From the NCBI RefSeq assembly GCF_963667775.1, contig NZ_OY764015.1, positions 502,501 to 566,500 on the forward strand: 64,000 nucleotides of DNA, in the 5' to 3' direction. Both the position numbers and the translations under genes were made by a program. This document shows, in pieces, positions 1 to 8,906 of the stretch. This stretch comes from an uncultured Trichococcus sp. (GTDB taxonomy: Bacteria; Bacillota; Bacilli; Lactobacillales; Aerococcaceae). The notes beneath the pieces are model-generated. The model saw only the letters and a program-made list of their open reading frames with translations, had not been told where the DNA came from and made no database searches. Position 1 is the first letter of the stretch. Every line of letters starts with the position of its first letter.

Positions 1-2166
<2,166 letters not shown>

Positions 2167-2258
2167 TTTTAAAAAGAAGAAAACTCAAGCGGTGTTTTCG
2201 GCTTCCCTTTACTTTTGTAGATTCAGTTTTGAGAGAACAACGTTCTCTAATTAAAAAT

Positions 2259-2375
2259 GTGCGGTGACGATGGCAAGAAGGTCACACCTGTTCCCATCTC
2301 GAACACAGAAGTTAAGCTTCTTAGCGCCGATTGTAGTGAAGGGTTTCCCTTTGTGAGACTAGGACGTTGCCGCGC
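2259..2375 (+). rRNA. 5S ribosomal RNA
   Basis: Contains the conserved 5S core from the CACCTGTTCCCAT segment through GAACACAGAAGTTAAGC, with complementary ends GCGGTGAC and GTTGCCGC forming helix I. About 117 nt, the normal length for Firmicutes. It lies between the 23S gene and the tRNA cluster, so it is part of the same operon. The exact ends may shift by one or two bases. Confidence 0.95.
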
Positions 2376-2392
2376 ATTTATATTTATATCAT

Positions 2393-2465
2393 GGAGGTTT
2401 AGCTCAGCTGGGAGAGCGTCTGCCTTACAAGCAGGATGTCGGCGGTTCGATCCCGTCAACCTCCA
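2393..2465 (+). tRNA. tRNA-Val (TAC)
   Basis: Cloverleaf with acceptor stem GGAGGTT/AACCTCC, anticodon TAC and T-arm GGTTCGATC. No CCA directly encoded. First tRNA after the 5S gene. Confidence 0.95.
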
Positions 2466-2470
2466 TCCAT

Positions 2471-2543
2471 GAGTTATTAGCTCAGTTGGTAGAGCATCTG
2501 ACTTTTAATCAGAGGGTCGCAGGTTCGAGCCCTGCATAACTCA
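2471..2543 (+). tRNA. tRNA-Lys (TTT)
   Basis: Acceptor stem GAGTTAT/ATAACTC, anticodon TTT in the loop CTTTTAA, T-arm GGTTCGAGC. CCA is not encoded. Confidence 0.95.
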
Positions 2544-2546
2544 TTT

Positions 2547-2628
2547 GCGGGTGTGGCGGAATTGGCAGACGCACTAGATTTAGGATCTAGCGCCGCAAGG
2601 CGTGGGGGTTCAAGTCCCTTCACCCGCA
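2547..2628 (+). tRNA. tRNA-Leu (TAG)
   Basis: Class II tRNA with a short variable arm. Acceptor stem GCGGGTG/CACCCGC, anticodon loop TTTAGGA giving anticodon TAG. CCA is not encoded. Confidence 0.95.
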
Positions 2629-2639
2629 TAATTGAATAC

Positions 2640-2715
2640 GCCGGCTTAGCTCAGTTGGTAGAGCATCTGATTTGTAATCAGAGGGTCGAGGGTTCGAATC
2701 CTTTAGCCGGCACCA
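2640..2715 (+). tRNA. tRNA-Thr (TGT), with encoded CCA
   Basis: Acceptor stem GCCGGCT/AGCCGGC, anticodon TGT. The discriminator A at 2712 is followed directly by CCA, so this is one of only two tRNAs in the cluster with an encoded 3' end. Confidence 0.95.
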
Positions 2716-2718
2716 TTC

Positions 2719-2790
2719 GCGGAAGTAGTTCAGTGGTAGAACATCACCTTGCCAAGGTGGGGGTCGCGGGTTCGAACCCCGTCTTCCGCT
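2719..2790 (+). tRNA. tRNA-Gly (GCC)
   Basis: Acceptor stem GCGGAAG/CTTCCGC, anticodon GCC, discriminator T as is usual for bacterial tRNA-Gly. CCA is not encoded. Confidence 0.95.
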
Positions 2791-2837
2791 TTCATAAGGA
2801 CTATGCCAGATCTTATGAAAGCAACAAATAGGTACAT

Positions 2838-2923
2838 GCCGGGGTGGCGGAACTGGCAGACGCACAGGACTTAAAATCCTGCGGTGAGTGATCACCGTAT
2901 CGGTTCGATTCCGATTCTCGGCA
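2838..2923 (+). tRNA. tRNA-Leu (TAA)
   Basis: Class II tRNA with variable arm. Acceptor stem GCCGGGG pairs with TCTCGGC using two G-T pairs. Anticodon loop CTTAAAA gives TAA. CCA is not encoded. Confidence 0.94.
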
Positions 2924-2928
2924 TTTAG

Positions 2929-3002
2929 GCACCCATAGCTCAATTGGATAGAGTACTTGACTACGAATCAAGCGGTTACAGGTTCGACTCCTGTTGGGTG
3001 CA
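2929..3002 (+). tRNA. tRNA-Arg (ACG)
   Basis: Acceptor stem GCACCCA/TGGGTGC, anticodon ACG. A34 is deaminated to inosine in this tRNA family. CCA is not encoded. Confidence 0.95.
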
Positions 3003-3016
3003 TTAATTAAATACAA

Positions 3017-3090
3017 CGGGAAGTAGCTCAGCTTGGTAGAGCACTTGGTTTGGGACCAAGGGGTCGCAGGTTCGAATCCTGTCTTCCCGA
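3017..3090 (+). tRNA. tRNA-Pro (TGG)
   Basis: Acceptor stem CGGGAAG/CTTCCCG, anticodon TGG, D-arm with the extra base typical of tRNA-Pro. CCA is not encoded. Confidence 0.95.
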
Positions 3091-3103
3091 TAACTAAAAT
3101 TAT

Positions 3104-3176
3104 GGGGCCTTAGCTCAGCTGGGAGAGCGCCTGCCTTGCACGCAGGAGGTCAGCGGTTCGATCCCGCTAGGCTCCA
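3104..3176 (+). tRNA. tRNA-Ala (TGC)
   Basis: Acceptor stem GGGGCCT/AGGCTCC, anticodon TGC. The G3:U70-type identity pair is present, as G3 faces T70. CCA is not encoded. Confidence 0.95.
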
Positions 3177-3191
3177 TTTTTTTTATTTTTT

Positions 3192-3265
3192 GGCGGTGTA
3201 GCTCAGATGGCTAGAGCGTCCGGTTCATACCCGGGAGGTCATGGGTTCGACCCCCTTCGCCGCTA
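3192..3265 (+). tRNA. tRNA-Met (CAT), elongator type
   Basis: Acceptor stem GGCGGTG pairs with CGCCGCT, beginning with a 1G:72T wobble; anticodon CAT. It lacks the 1:72 mismatch and GGG/CCC anticodon-stem run of the initiator copies at 3505 and 4351 and resembles Bacillus elongator tRNA-Met. One T-stem pair looks mismatched. Confidence 0.85.
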
Positions 3266-3279
3266 TAATGCCTTGCTTC

Positions 3280-3353
3280 GGACCTTTAGCTCAGTTGGTT
3301 AGAGCAGACGGCTCATAACCGTCCGGTCGCAGGTTCGAGTCCTGCAAGGTCCA
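3280..3353 (+). tRNA. tRNA (CAT), probably tRNA-Ile2 read as AUA after lysidine modification
   Basis: Acceptor stem GGACCTT/AAGGTCC, anticodon loop CTCATAA. The body matches what I recall of the Bacillus tRNA-Ile with CAT anticodon that TilS converts to lysidine; it differs from both the elongator and initiator tRNA-Met copies here. The isotype rests on recall, so it could be a second elongator tRNA-Met. Confidence 0.75.
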
Positions 3354-3373
3354 TGAAAAAAATATCAGCTTAT

Positions 3374-3463
3374 GGAGGATTACCCAAGTCCGGCTGAAGG
3401 GAACGGTCTTGAAAACCGTCAGGCGTGTAAAAGCGCGCAAGGGTTCGAATCCCTTATCCTCCT
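3374..3463 (+). tRNA. tRNA-Ser (TGA), copy 1
   Basis: Class II tRNA of 90 nt with long variable arm, acceptor stem GGAGGAT/ATCCTCC, anticodon TGA. The discriminator base is T, whereas the tRNA-Ser (GCT) at 3941 has G. It is identical to the copy at 4180-4269. Confidence 0.94.
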
Positions 3464-3504
3464 TTAGTGGCCTCAGGCCATTGTATCATTACTAGTATTA
3501 TTAT

Positions 3505-3577
<73 letters not shown>

Positions 3578-3640
3578 TTGTCATGATTGTTGCTGCTTCA
3601 GCAGCTTGCAAGCCATGATACACTTGGGCGCAAGCCCACA
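3578..3640 (+). repeat. tRNA spacer repeat, copy 1, with two mini-hairpins
   Basis: Spacer between tRNA-fMet copy 1 and tRNA-Asp. It starts TTGTCAT and shares the CATGATACACTTG stretch with 4270-4335. It contains two perfect small hairpins: GCTGC-TTCA-GCAGC (3592-3605) and GGGC-GCAA-GCCC (3626-3637). See findings. Confidence 0.7.
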
Positions 3641-3668
3641 ATGTAACCTTATAAAAAGTTTTACGCAT

Positions 3669-3744
3669 GGTTCCGTGGTGTAGGGGTCAACATGCCTGCC
3701 TGTCACGCAGGAGATCGCGGGTTCAAATCCCGTCGGAGCCGCCA
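3669..3744 (+). tRNA. tRNA-Asp (GTC), with encoded CCA
   Basis: Acceptor stem GGTTCCG/CGGAGCC, discriminator G, anticodon GTC. CCA follows directly at 3742-3744, making this the second tRNA here with an encoded CCA. Confidence 0.95.
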
Positions 3745-3745
3745 T

Positions 3746-3816
3746 GCGGGTGTAGTTTAGTGGTAAAACCCCAGCCTTCCAAGCTGATGTCGGGAGTTCG
3801 ATTCTCCTCACCCGCT
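3746..3816 (+). tRNA. tRNA-Gly (TCC)
   Basis: Acceptor stem GCGGGTG/CACCCGC, anticodon TCC, discriminator T. Starts one base after the tRNA-Asp CCA. Confidence 0.95.
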
Positions 3817-3827
3817 TTTTTTAAGAA

Positions 3828-3901
<74 letters not shown>

Positions 3902-3940
3902 TTGATAAAGCAACAATAGTAACAGAAAATTTCTTGTTAT

Positions 3941-4028
3941 GGGGAAGTACTCAAGTGGCTGAAGAGGCGCCCCTGCTAAGGGTGTAGGTCGTTAACGCGG
4001 CGCGAGGGTTCAAATCCCTCCTTCTCCG
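3941..4028 (+). tRNA. tRNA-Ser (GCT)
   Basis: Class II tRNA with long variable arm, acceptor stem GGGGAAG/CTTCTCC with one G-T pair, anticodon GCT, discriminator G. Confidence 0.94.
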
Positions 4029-4055
4029 TAGCTTTATCAAAAGAATAAAAAACAT

Positions 4056-4127
4056 GGTCCGTTGGTCAAGCGGTTAAGACACCGCCCTTTCACGGCGGTA
4101 ACACGGGTTCGATTCCCGTACGGATCA
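4056..4127 (+). tRNA. tRNA-Glu (TTC), copy 1
   Basis: Acceptor stem GGTCCGT/ACGGATC, anticodon TTC. Differs from the copy at 4488-4559 only by the 3:70 pair, T-A here against C-G there. Confidence 0.95.
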
Positions 4128-4179
4128 TAGGCAAGTTGTTACACTAGCTTGAGCGTCAGCTCATAGTGATTCAATTTTT

Positions 4180-4269
4180 GGAGGATTACCCAAGTCCGGC
4201 TGAAGGGAACGGTCTTGAAAACCGTCAGGCGTGTAAAAGCGCGCAAGGGTTCGAATCCCTTATCCTCCT
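4180..4269 (+). tRNA. tRNA-Ser (TGA), copy 2
   Basis: Base-for-base identical to the copy at 3374-3463, including the T discriminator. Part of a repeated Ser-fMet-Glu run that closes the cluster. Confidence 0.94.
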
Positions 4270-4335
4270 TTGTCATAGCTGTTGGCGCTTCAGCGACATC
4301 ACAGACATGATACACTTGAGCGTAAGCTCGCAGAG
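4270..4335 (+). repeat. tRNA spacer repeat, copy 2, with two mini-hairpins
   Basis: Spacer between tRNA-Ser copy 2 and tRNA-fMet copy 2, similar to 3578-3640. Hairpins CGCT-TC-AGCG (4286-4295) and GAGC-GTAA-GCTC (4318-4329). The second stem differs from copy 1 by a paired change (G-C to A-T) that keeps the stem. Confidence 0.7.
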
Positions 4336-4350
4336 TTTCCTTTTTATTAT

Positions 4351-4423
<73 letters not shown>

Positions 4424-4487
4424 TTGATTTTTAAAAGTGAAGAACTATTGATGTGAGTTCGTTTAGAACCATAGGTACTATTTTTAT

Positions 4488-4559
4488 GGCCCGTTGGTCA
4501 AGCGGTTAAGACACCGCCCTTTCACGGCGGTAACACGGGTTCGATTCCCGTACGGGTCA
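4488..4559 (+). tRNA. tRNA-Glu (TTC), copy 2
   Basis: Acceptor stem GGCCCGT/ACGGGTC, anticodon TTC. The 3:70 pair is C-G where copy 1 has T-A, a compensatory double change. Last tRNA before the operon terminator. Confidence 0.95.
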
Positions 4560-4568
4560 TCACTGCGG

Positions 4569-4591
4569 AGCACTCTTTTGAGTGCTTTTTT
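4569..4591 (+). terminator. Terminator of the rRNA-tRNA operon
   Basis: AGCACTC and GAGTGCT arms around a TTTT loop, followed by a run of T. It lies ten bases after the last tRNA. Confidence 0.85.
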
Positions 4592-4602
4592 GATCTCATG
4601 CA

Positions 4603-4652
4603 AAAAAAGGCAGCTGCACCAGTCAACGTGACTGGTGCAGCTGCCTTTTTCG
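4603..4652. terminator. Strong bidirectional terminator between tRNA operon and minus-strand gene
   Basis: A 15-bp perfect stem (GGCAGCTGCACCAGT and its complement) with an A-run on the left and a T-run on the right, so it can act on both strands. It ends transcription of the convergent membrane protein gene and backs up the tRNA terminator. Confidence 0.9.
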
Positions 4653-4675
4653 TATAACTAATTCAACTTTTATTA

Positions 4676-5482
4676 TCAGGTAAAGAATAATAATGAATAA
4701 ACCAGCGTGAGAATAAAACCATAATTGGTCAGATATTGATCAATTCTGAAGTCTCTTTGAAATCTTTTTTTGAGCAAAGGTAAGACCAGCAGAGTGGACA
4801 ATCCGAATAAGATGATGGACCATAGAGAACTGTTGAGGTTAATGATTTGGAGGAATGCTGTCAGATATACAAGCAGGAAAGAAGTCGTTTTCAAAAATTT
4901 TGAGTGCGCCATAAGCAGTTTTTGATAATGTGTCATAGGTCGATGGCTGACTGAAGTACTCTTTATCTGAACCTGTATCAAACAAAAAATATGGAATAGG
5001 ATCAATGGGAGCAACTCGTATTGCAGCTGCAGCGGAATAAAGTTTGCCTGTGAAAAAAAAGATACGGATGAAAGAATGAATATCTTAAAGAAAGGCCTCA
5101 GCAGTATTTCGTAAAAAGTATCCGTCATACTGTAAGGATAAAACTGTAAGATCGAGTAAATTAGATACAGTGCAAGAATGGCTGTCAGAATTAGGTTCGA
5201 TAAATAGAAAAGGATGGTCAACGATCCAATCGAAAGAATTCCTAAAACCAGAATTATTTTATACGGAAGTTTTGCGTCGGGTTGTTCACTTTTTGAAAGT
5301 ATACGTTCCAAGGCATGGGTAAACAGCAAAATTAGATAGAGAATAAAAAGCAACAGATAGTTGGGTCCGTTGAAGGTCATTCCTCTGCATGCTCCAAAAA
5401 GCAGTAGCGTCAAAGGGGCTGTCAGCATGGCCAACAAGGTATTGTTCATCAGGTGCTTGAATTGTGTAATGATTGTCAGCAT
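4676..5482 (-). CDS. Unknown multi-pass membrane protein
   Basis: About 268 residues, almost entirely hydrophobic, with roughly seven or eight predicted membrane spans separated by short loops, and no signal peptide. I do not recognise the family. The size and topology recall UbiA-type prenyltransferases, but no Asp-rich NDxxD motif is visible, so I do not assign that function. The reading frame can start at 5500, but the ATG at 5482 (MLTIITQF) has a good Shine-Dalgarno, AAGGAAG five bases upstream, while the first ATG has none; I chose 5482. It stands alone between the tRNA operon, with which it is convergent, and metK, from which it is divergent. Confidence 0.75.
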   Translation of the reverse strand: MLTIITQFKHLMNNTLLAMLTAPLTLLLFGACRGMTFNGPNYLLLFILYLILLFTHALERILSKSEQPDAKLPYKIILVLGILSIGSLTILFYLSNLILTAILALYLIYSILQFYPYSMTDTFYEILLRPFFKIFILSSVSFFSQANFIPLQLQYELLPLILFHIFCLIQVQIKSTSVSHRPMTHYQKLLMAHSKFLKTTSFLLVYLTAFLQIINLNSSLWSIILFGLSTLLVLPLLKKRFQRDFRIDQYLTNYGFILTLVYSLLFFT

Positions 5483-5671
5483 AATCTCTTCCTTCATCAT
5501 TGATGGGTATTTTTAAGTGTATCATCTTATAGATATTGCGCAAATTCATCATAGGTTAACGTCTTTGCTATGTCAAGCCCGGGAATGATACCAAGCGGCA
5601 TGAAAATGATTGGATATGTGTTTGTTTTGGTGCTCATCTATGGCACAAAGATGAAATTCTCTTATTTTTTG
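5483..5671. other. Divergent intergenic region before metK promoter
   Basis: Gap between the divergent membrane protein gene and the metK promoter. It must hold the promoter of the minus-strand gene, but I see no convincing -35/-10 pair for it. A 32-residue hydrophobic reading frame at 5585-5683 has no convincing ribosome binding site. Confidence 0.4.
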
Positions 5672-5700
5672 TTGCTTTTTTGACGATCATAGCGTATATT
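5672..5700 (+). promoter_or_regulatory. Probable metK promoter
   Basis: TTGCTT (5672-5677) and TATATT (5695-5700) separated by 17 bp, about 30 bp before the riboswitch. A weaker alternative is TTGACG at 5680 with TATGTT at 5704. Confidence 0.5.
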
Positions 5701-5723
5701 AGGTATGTTGCATTTCAAAGGCT

Positions 5724-5790
5724 AATTGCAATATCCCGATAGGACTCACAATATGTGAAGACGCCTTGTAACCAAAAAATGGGGGAATGA
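5724..5790 (+). promoter_or_regulatory. S-MK box (SAM-III) riboswitch controlling metK
   Basis: The leader carries the conserved S-MK elements in order: TTGCAA, CCCGATAGGA, a small variable hairpin (TCACA/TGTGA), the invariant GCCTTGTAACC, and GGGGGAAT, which is also the Shine-Dalgarno three bases before the metK ATG. In known S-MK boxes SAM binding pairs the Shine-Dalgarno with the upstream CCC segment and blocks translation start. TTGCAA (from 5726) can pair with TTGTAA (from 5766). The class is known almost only from Lactobacillales metK genes, which supports the taxonomic reading. Confidence 0.9.
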
Positions 5791-5793
5791 AAA

Positions 5794-6990
5794 ATGGTAG
5801 AAAAAAGATTATTTACTTCAGAATCAGTAACGGAAGGTCATCCGGATAAAATTGCTGATCAGATCAGCGATGCAATTTTGGACACGCTGTTGGCTGCTGA
5901 TCCAAATGCGCGTGTTGCTTGCGAAACGATTGTCACGACAGGACTGGTAGTTGTCTTTGGAGAAATCACGACAAGCGCTTACGTAAACATCCAGCAGATC
6001 GTCCGCGATACTGTGACTGAAATTGGTTATACGCGTGGCAAATTTGGTTTCGATGCGGATAATTTGGCCGTTATGGTATCCTTGGACGAACAATCGGACG
6101 ATATCGCAATCGGCGTAAACGAATCACTGGAACGCAGAGAACTGGTGACTACGGATTACAATGAAATCGGGGCAGGGGATCAAGGTTTGATGTTCGGTTT
6201 TGCCATCAACGAAACGGAAGAACTGATGCCGTTACCTATTTCGCTGAGTCATAAGTTAGCGAAACGTTTATCTGAAGTCCGCAAAGACGGTACTTTGGAA
6301 TATTTAAGACCGGACGGAAAAACACAAGTCACCGTGGAATACGATGAAGACGGCAAACCGAAACGTGTGGACACAATCGTTTTGAGTACGCAACATGATG
6401 AGAATGTCACGTTGGAACAATTGAAAAAAGATATTTTGGAGCATGTCATCCATGTGGTCATCGACGATGCCTTGTTGGATGCTGATACTAAATACTTCAT
6501 CAATCCTACTGGTCGCTTTGTCATCGGAGGACCTAAAGGCGATTCCGGTCTGACTGGGAGAAAAATCATCGTTGATACTTATGGTGGTTATGCGCGTCAT
6601 GGTGGCGGTGCTTTCTCAGGTAAGGATGCTACAAAAGTTGACCGTTCTGCAAGCTATGCGGCCCGTTACATTGCGAAAAACATTGTTGCGGCTGGATTGG
6701 CAACAAAATGTGAAATCCAATTGGCCTATGCGATCGGAGTTGCTGAACCTGTATCGATTGCGATCGATACATTCGGCACAAGTGAGTATCCCGAAGCCAC
6801 TTTGATAGAGGCAGTACGCAAAAACTTCAACTTGACGCCAGCTGGCATCATTCAAATGTTGGATCTGCGTCGTCCTATCTTTAAAAAGACGGCAGCCTAT
6901 GGACATTTTGGCCGTGAAGATGCTGACTTCACTTGGGAGAAGACAGACAAAACAGAAGCTTTGCTTTCATATGTTCAAGCGGACAAATAA
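5794..6990 (+). CDS. metK: S-adenosylmethionine synthetase
   Basis: 398 residues, full length for MetK. Makes S-adenosylmethionine from methionine and ATP in the cytosol, releasing phosphate and pyrophosphate. Visible family motifs are [10 protein letters not shown] near residue 15, [10 protein letters not shown] near 128, and the phosphate-binding [17 protein letters not shown] near 272. The ATG follows GGGGGAAT, which is part of the riboswitch upstream, so expression is expected to be repressed translationally when SAM is plentiful. Single gene, closed by a terminator at 7001-7047. The next two genes on the opposite strand use SAM in tRNA modification, though they are convergent and not co-transcribed. 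Confidence 0.98.
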   Translation: MVEKRLFTSESVTEGHPDKIADQISDAILDTLLAADPNARVACETIVTTGLVVVFGEITTSAYVNIQQIVRDTVTEIGYTRGKFGFDADNLAVMVSLDEQSDDIAIGVNESLERRELVTTDYNEIGAGDQGLMFGFAINETEELMPLPISLSHKLAKRLSEVRKDGTLEYLRPDGKTQVTVEYDEDGKPKRVDTIVLSTQHDENVTLEQLKKDILEHVIHVVIDDALLDADTKYFINPTGRFVIGGPKGDSGLTGRKIIVDTYGGYARHGGGAFSGKDATKVDRSASYAARYIAKNIVAAGLATKCEIQLAYAIGVAEPVSIAIDTFGTSEYPEATLIEAVRKNFNLTPAGIIQMLDLRRPIFKKTAAYGHFGREDADFTWEKTDKTEALLSYVQADK

Positions 6991-7000
6991 AAGCAAGCAA

Positions 7001-7047
7001 AAAAAGGAAAGCGTTGCGGTCATTTGCCGGAACGCTTTCCTTTTTTC
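7001..7047. terminator. Bidirectional terminator metK / mnmM
   Basis: GGAAAGCGTT and AACGCTTTCC arms flanked by an A-run and a T-run, between convergent genes. Confidence 0.9.
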
Positions 7048-7628
7048 TATTTCATATAAGGAGTTTTCTTTTTCTCGATGGCAATCAAGAACGGCGGATG
7101 ATTGATCTGGTTGATGAAGCCGTATTGCAGTACCTTGAATAAGGATTGATTCAAGCTACTGCAGTAATCAAGCAGGGCGTTCCTCTCTTCCATGCCGCCA
7201 GGATGCCCACTGTACACGACTAAGAGAATGTAGCTGCCGATCCGTAATTTCGGGAGCAGGGCATCGATGGCACTGATGGTCGTATTTTTTTTGGTGATGA
7301 TCGTTTTATCGGATCCTGGCAGGTATCCTAAGTTGAAGATGGCACCGCCGATTTTTGCATTGTCGGCCAACACATCCCCAAGGGTTTCATGCCCTTGATG
7401 AAGAAGGGTAACCTGATCCGTCAGTCCTGCCAACAATAGTTTTTGTGCAGTGTTTTCGACGGCTTGTTTCTGGACGTCAAAACCGATCACTTTGCCTGTT
7501 GGACCGACCAGTGTAGCCAAAAGGACGGTATCGCTGCCGTTTCCGACAGTGGCATCAATGACTAAATCTCCTGTGCAGACTGTTTCCTTCAGCAAACTAT
7601 GACTGAAGCCCACTGCGGACAACAACAT
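7047..7628 (-). CDS. mnmM: SAM-dependent tRNA methyltransferase MnmM (YtqB family)
   Basis: About 193 residues, a class I Rossmann methyltransferase. The SAM-binding motif I is VIDATVGNGSDT near residue 22, and motif NLGYLPGSDK carries the NLG(Y/F)LP signature of the YtqB family. In Bacillus, YtqB (MnmM) methylates the aminomethyl group of nm5(s2)U at tRNA wobble position 34. The open frame extends to 7691, but the ATG at 7628 has a ribosome binding site (GGTGAGG) and gives the usual family length; it overlaps the end of mnmL by 32 bp, so the two are translationally coupled and form one operon. The pairing with mnmL supports the assignment. Confidence 0.88.
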   Translation of the reverse strand: MLLSAVGFSHSLLKETVCTGDLVIDATVGNGSDTVLLATLVGPTGKVIGFDVQKQAVENTAQKLLLAGLTDQVTLLHQGHETLGDVLADNAKIGGAIFNLGYLPGSDKTIITKKNTTISAIDALLPKLRIGSYILLVVYSGHPGGMEERNALLDYCSSLNQSLFKVLQYGFINQINHPPFLIAIEKKKTPYMK

Positions 7629-8589
7629 GTTCCTCACCCTTATTCCTGATATTGTGGATTCCTTGATAGGTATTGCGGCGCTCCAGCTCATGATCGATTG
7701 CGTTCAGCACTTCCCACTTTTTGAGGCTCCACATCGGGCCGACAAGCGTATCACGCGGAGCATCTCCCGTAATCCGGTGGATGACGATTTCTTCCGGAAT
7801 GACTTCGAGCTGATCGCAGACAAGTCCAACATATTCGTCTTTCTCCAACAAACGTAGCCTATCTTGATGATAATCCCGAAGCATTTTTGTGTTCTTCATC
7901 AGATGGAGCAAATGGATCTTGATTCCTTGGATATCGGAATCAAGGATGACACGGTTGACACTCTCCATCATCATTTCATGGGTTTCTCCCGGAAGCCCAT
8001 TGATTAGATGGGTGCACACCGGGATATTGTGCGCACGCAGTTCATCGACTGCTTTCAGGTAGGTATCATAGGAATGCGCGCGGTTGATGATTTTGCTTGT
8101 TTCTTCATGGATGGTCTGGAGCCCCAACTCCACCCATATGTAGTAACGTTTGTTGAGTTCCGCCAAATATGCGATCGTTTCGGGTGGCAGGCAATCCGGA
8201 CGCGTCGCAATCATGATGCCGACCACACCGTCTTCGTTGACTACCTGTTCATAACGATGGCGCAGAATATCCACCGGTGCGTGCGTATTGGTGAAGTTCT
8301 GGAAATAGGCGATGTAGCTTTTTACATTCGGCCATTTTTTGTGCATCATATCGATGCCTTTGCGTAATTGGACAGGCAGCGGATCGACCCGGTCCTGAGC
8401 AAAATCGCCGGATCCGGAAACGGTGCAGAAGGTGCAACCACCGCGTGCGACGGTGCCGTCGCGGTTCGGGCAATCAAAACCGCCATCGATGGCTACTTTG
8501 AAAATCTTTTCGCCAAAGTGTTGTTGCAGATGGTAATTCCATGTATGGTAACGTTTATTTGTGTCACTGTATAAAAATTGATTTGTCAA
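7597..8589 (-). CDS. mnmL: Radical SAM protein MnmL (YtqA family)
   Basis: About 330 residues. Belongs to the TIGR01212 radical SAM group. The Fe-S cluster motif is unusual in spacing, with Cys in GGFDCPNRDGT and then GGCTFCT, as in Bacillus YtqA. In Gram-positives lacking MnmC, YtqA (MnmL) removes the carboxymethyl group of cmnm5(s2)U so that MnmM can methylate it. An ATG at 8610 opens the frame but has no ribosome binding site; a TTG at 8589 follows GGTGAGGTG at the right distance, so I prefer the TTG. Upstream gene of a two-gene operon with mnmM. Confidence 0.85.
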   Translation of the reverse strand: MTNQFLYSDTNKRYHTWNYHLQQHFGEKIFKVAIDGGFDCPNRDGTVARGGCTFCTVSGSGDFAQDRVDPLPVQLRKGIDMMHKKWPNVKSYIAYFQNFTNTHAPVDILRHRYEQVVNEDGVVGIMIATRPDCLPPETIAYLAELNKRYYIWVELGLQTIHEETSKIINRAHSYDTYLKAVDELRAHNIPVCTHLINGLPGETHEMMMESVNRVILDSDIQGIKIHLLHLMKNTKMLRDYHQDRLRLLEKDEYVGLVCDQLEVIPEEIVIHRITGDAPRDTLVGPMWSLKKWEVLNAIDHELERRNTYQGIHNIRNKGEEHVVVRSGLQS

Positions 8590-8906
8590 TACTTTCACCT
8601 CACCATCCATTTTATCATGATTTTTGGCCAGCCAGTAGACTATTTGACAGCTTTTCTGTGTTTAATGGGAAGGTATTGTTGGAAAGGGGTTACATTTAAG
8701 CGGTATAAAGGATTGTTACAGATTTATTTCAATTGTTAAATATTAAATATGGTTATGAAAGCCATTCAAAAATTTGAGAAACAAACATATAATAGACATG
8801 TTGGATTAGTTTCTTAAAAGAAATTTAAAAAAATTCCATCATTTTTATAAATTCAGATGTTTTCACTGCCGAATCGGCAGTATTTTGATATAGGGAGTGG
8901 TATATT
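8590..8906. other. Divergent intergenic region before the LysM hydrolase
   Basis: 317 bp, AT-rich. Holds a plausible promoter for the plus-strand hydrolase: TTCAAA (8765-8770) and a perfect TATAAT (8788-8793) 17 bp apart. TGTTAC (8714) and TGTTAA (8734) lie 20 bp apart, which resemble single WalR half-sites, but not in the standard 11-bp spacing. No gene seen. Confidence 0.45.

Noticed and set aside
5585-5683. 32-residue hydrophobic frame before metK
   Set aside because: No convincing ribosome binding site, and it overlaps the likely metK promoter.
8714-8739. WalR-like half-sites before the LysM hydrolase
   Set aside because: Two TGTTAN motifs exist, but 20 bp apart instead of the 11-bp periodicity of known WalR sites, so not called as an operator.
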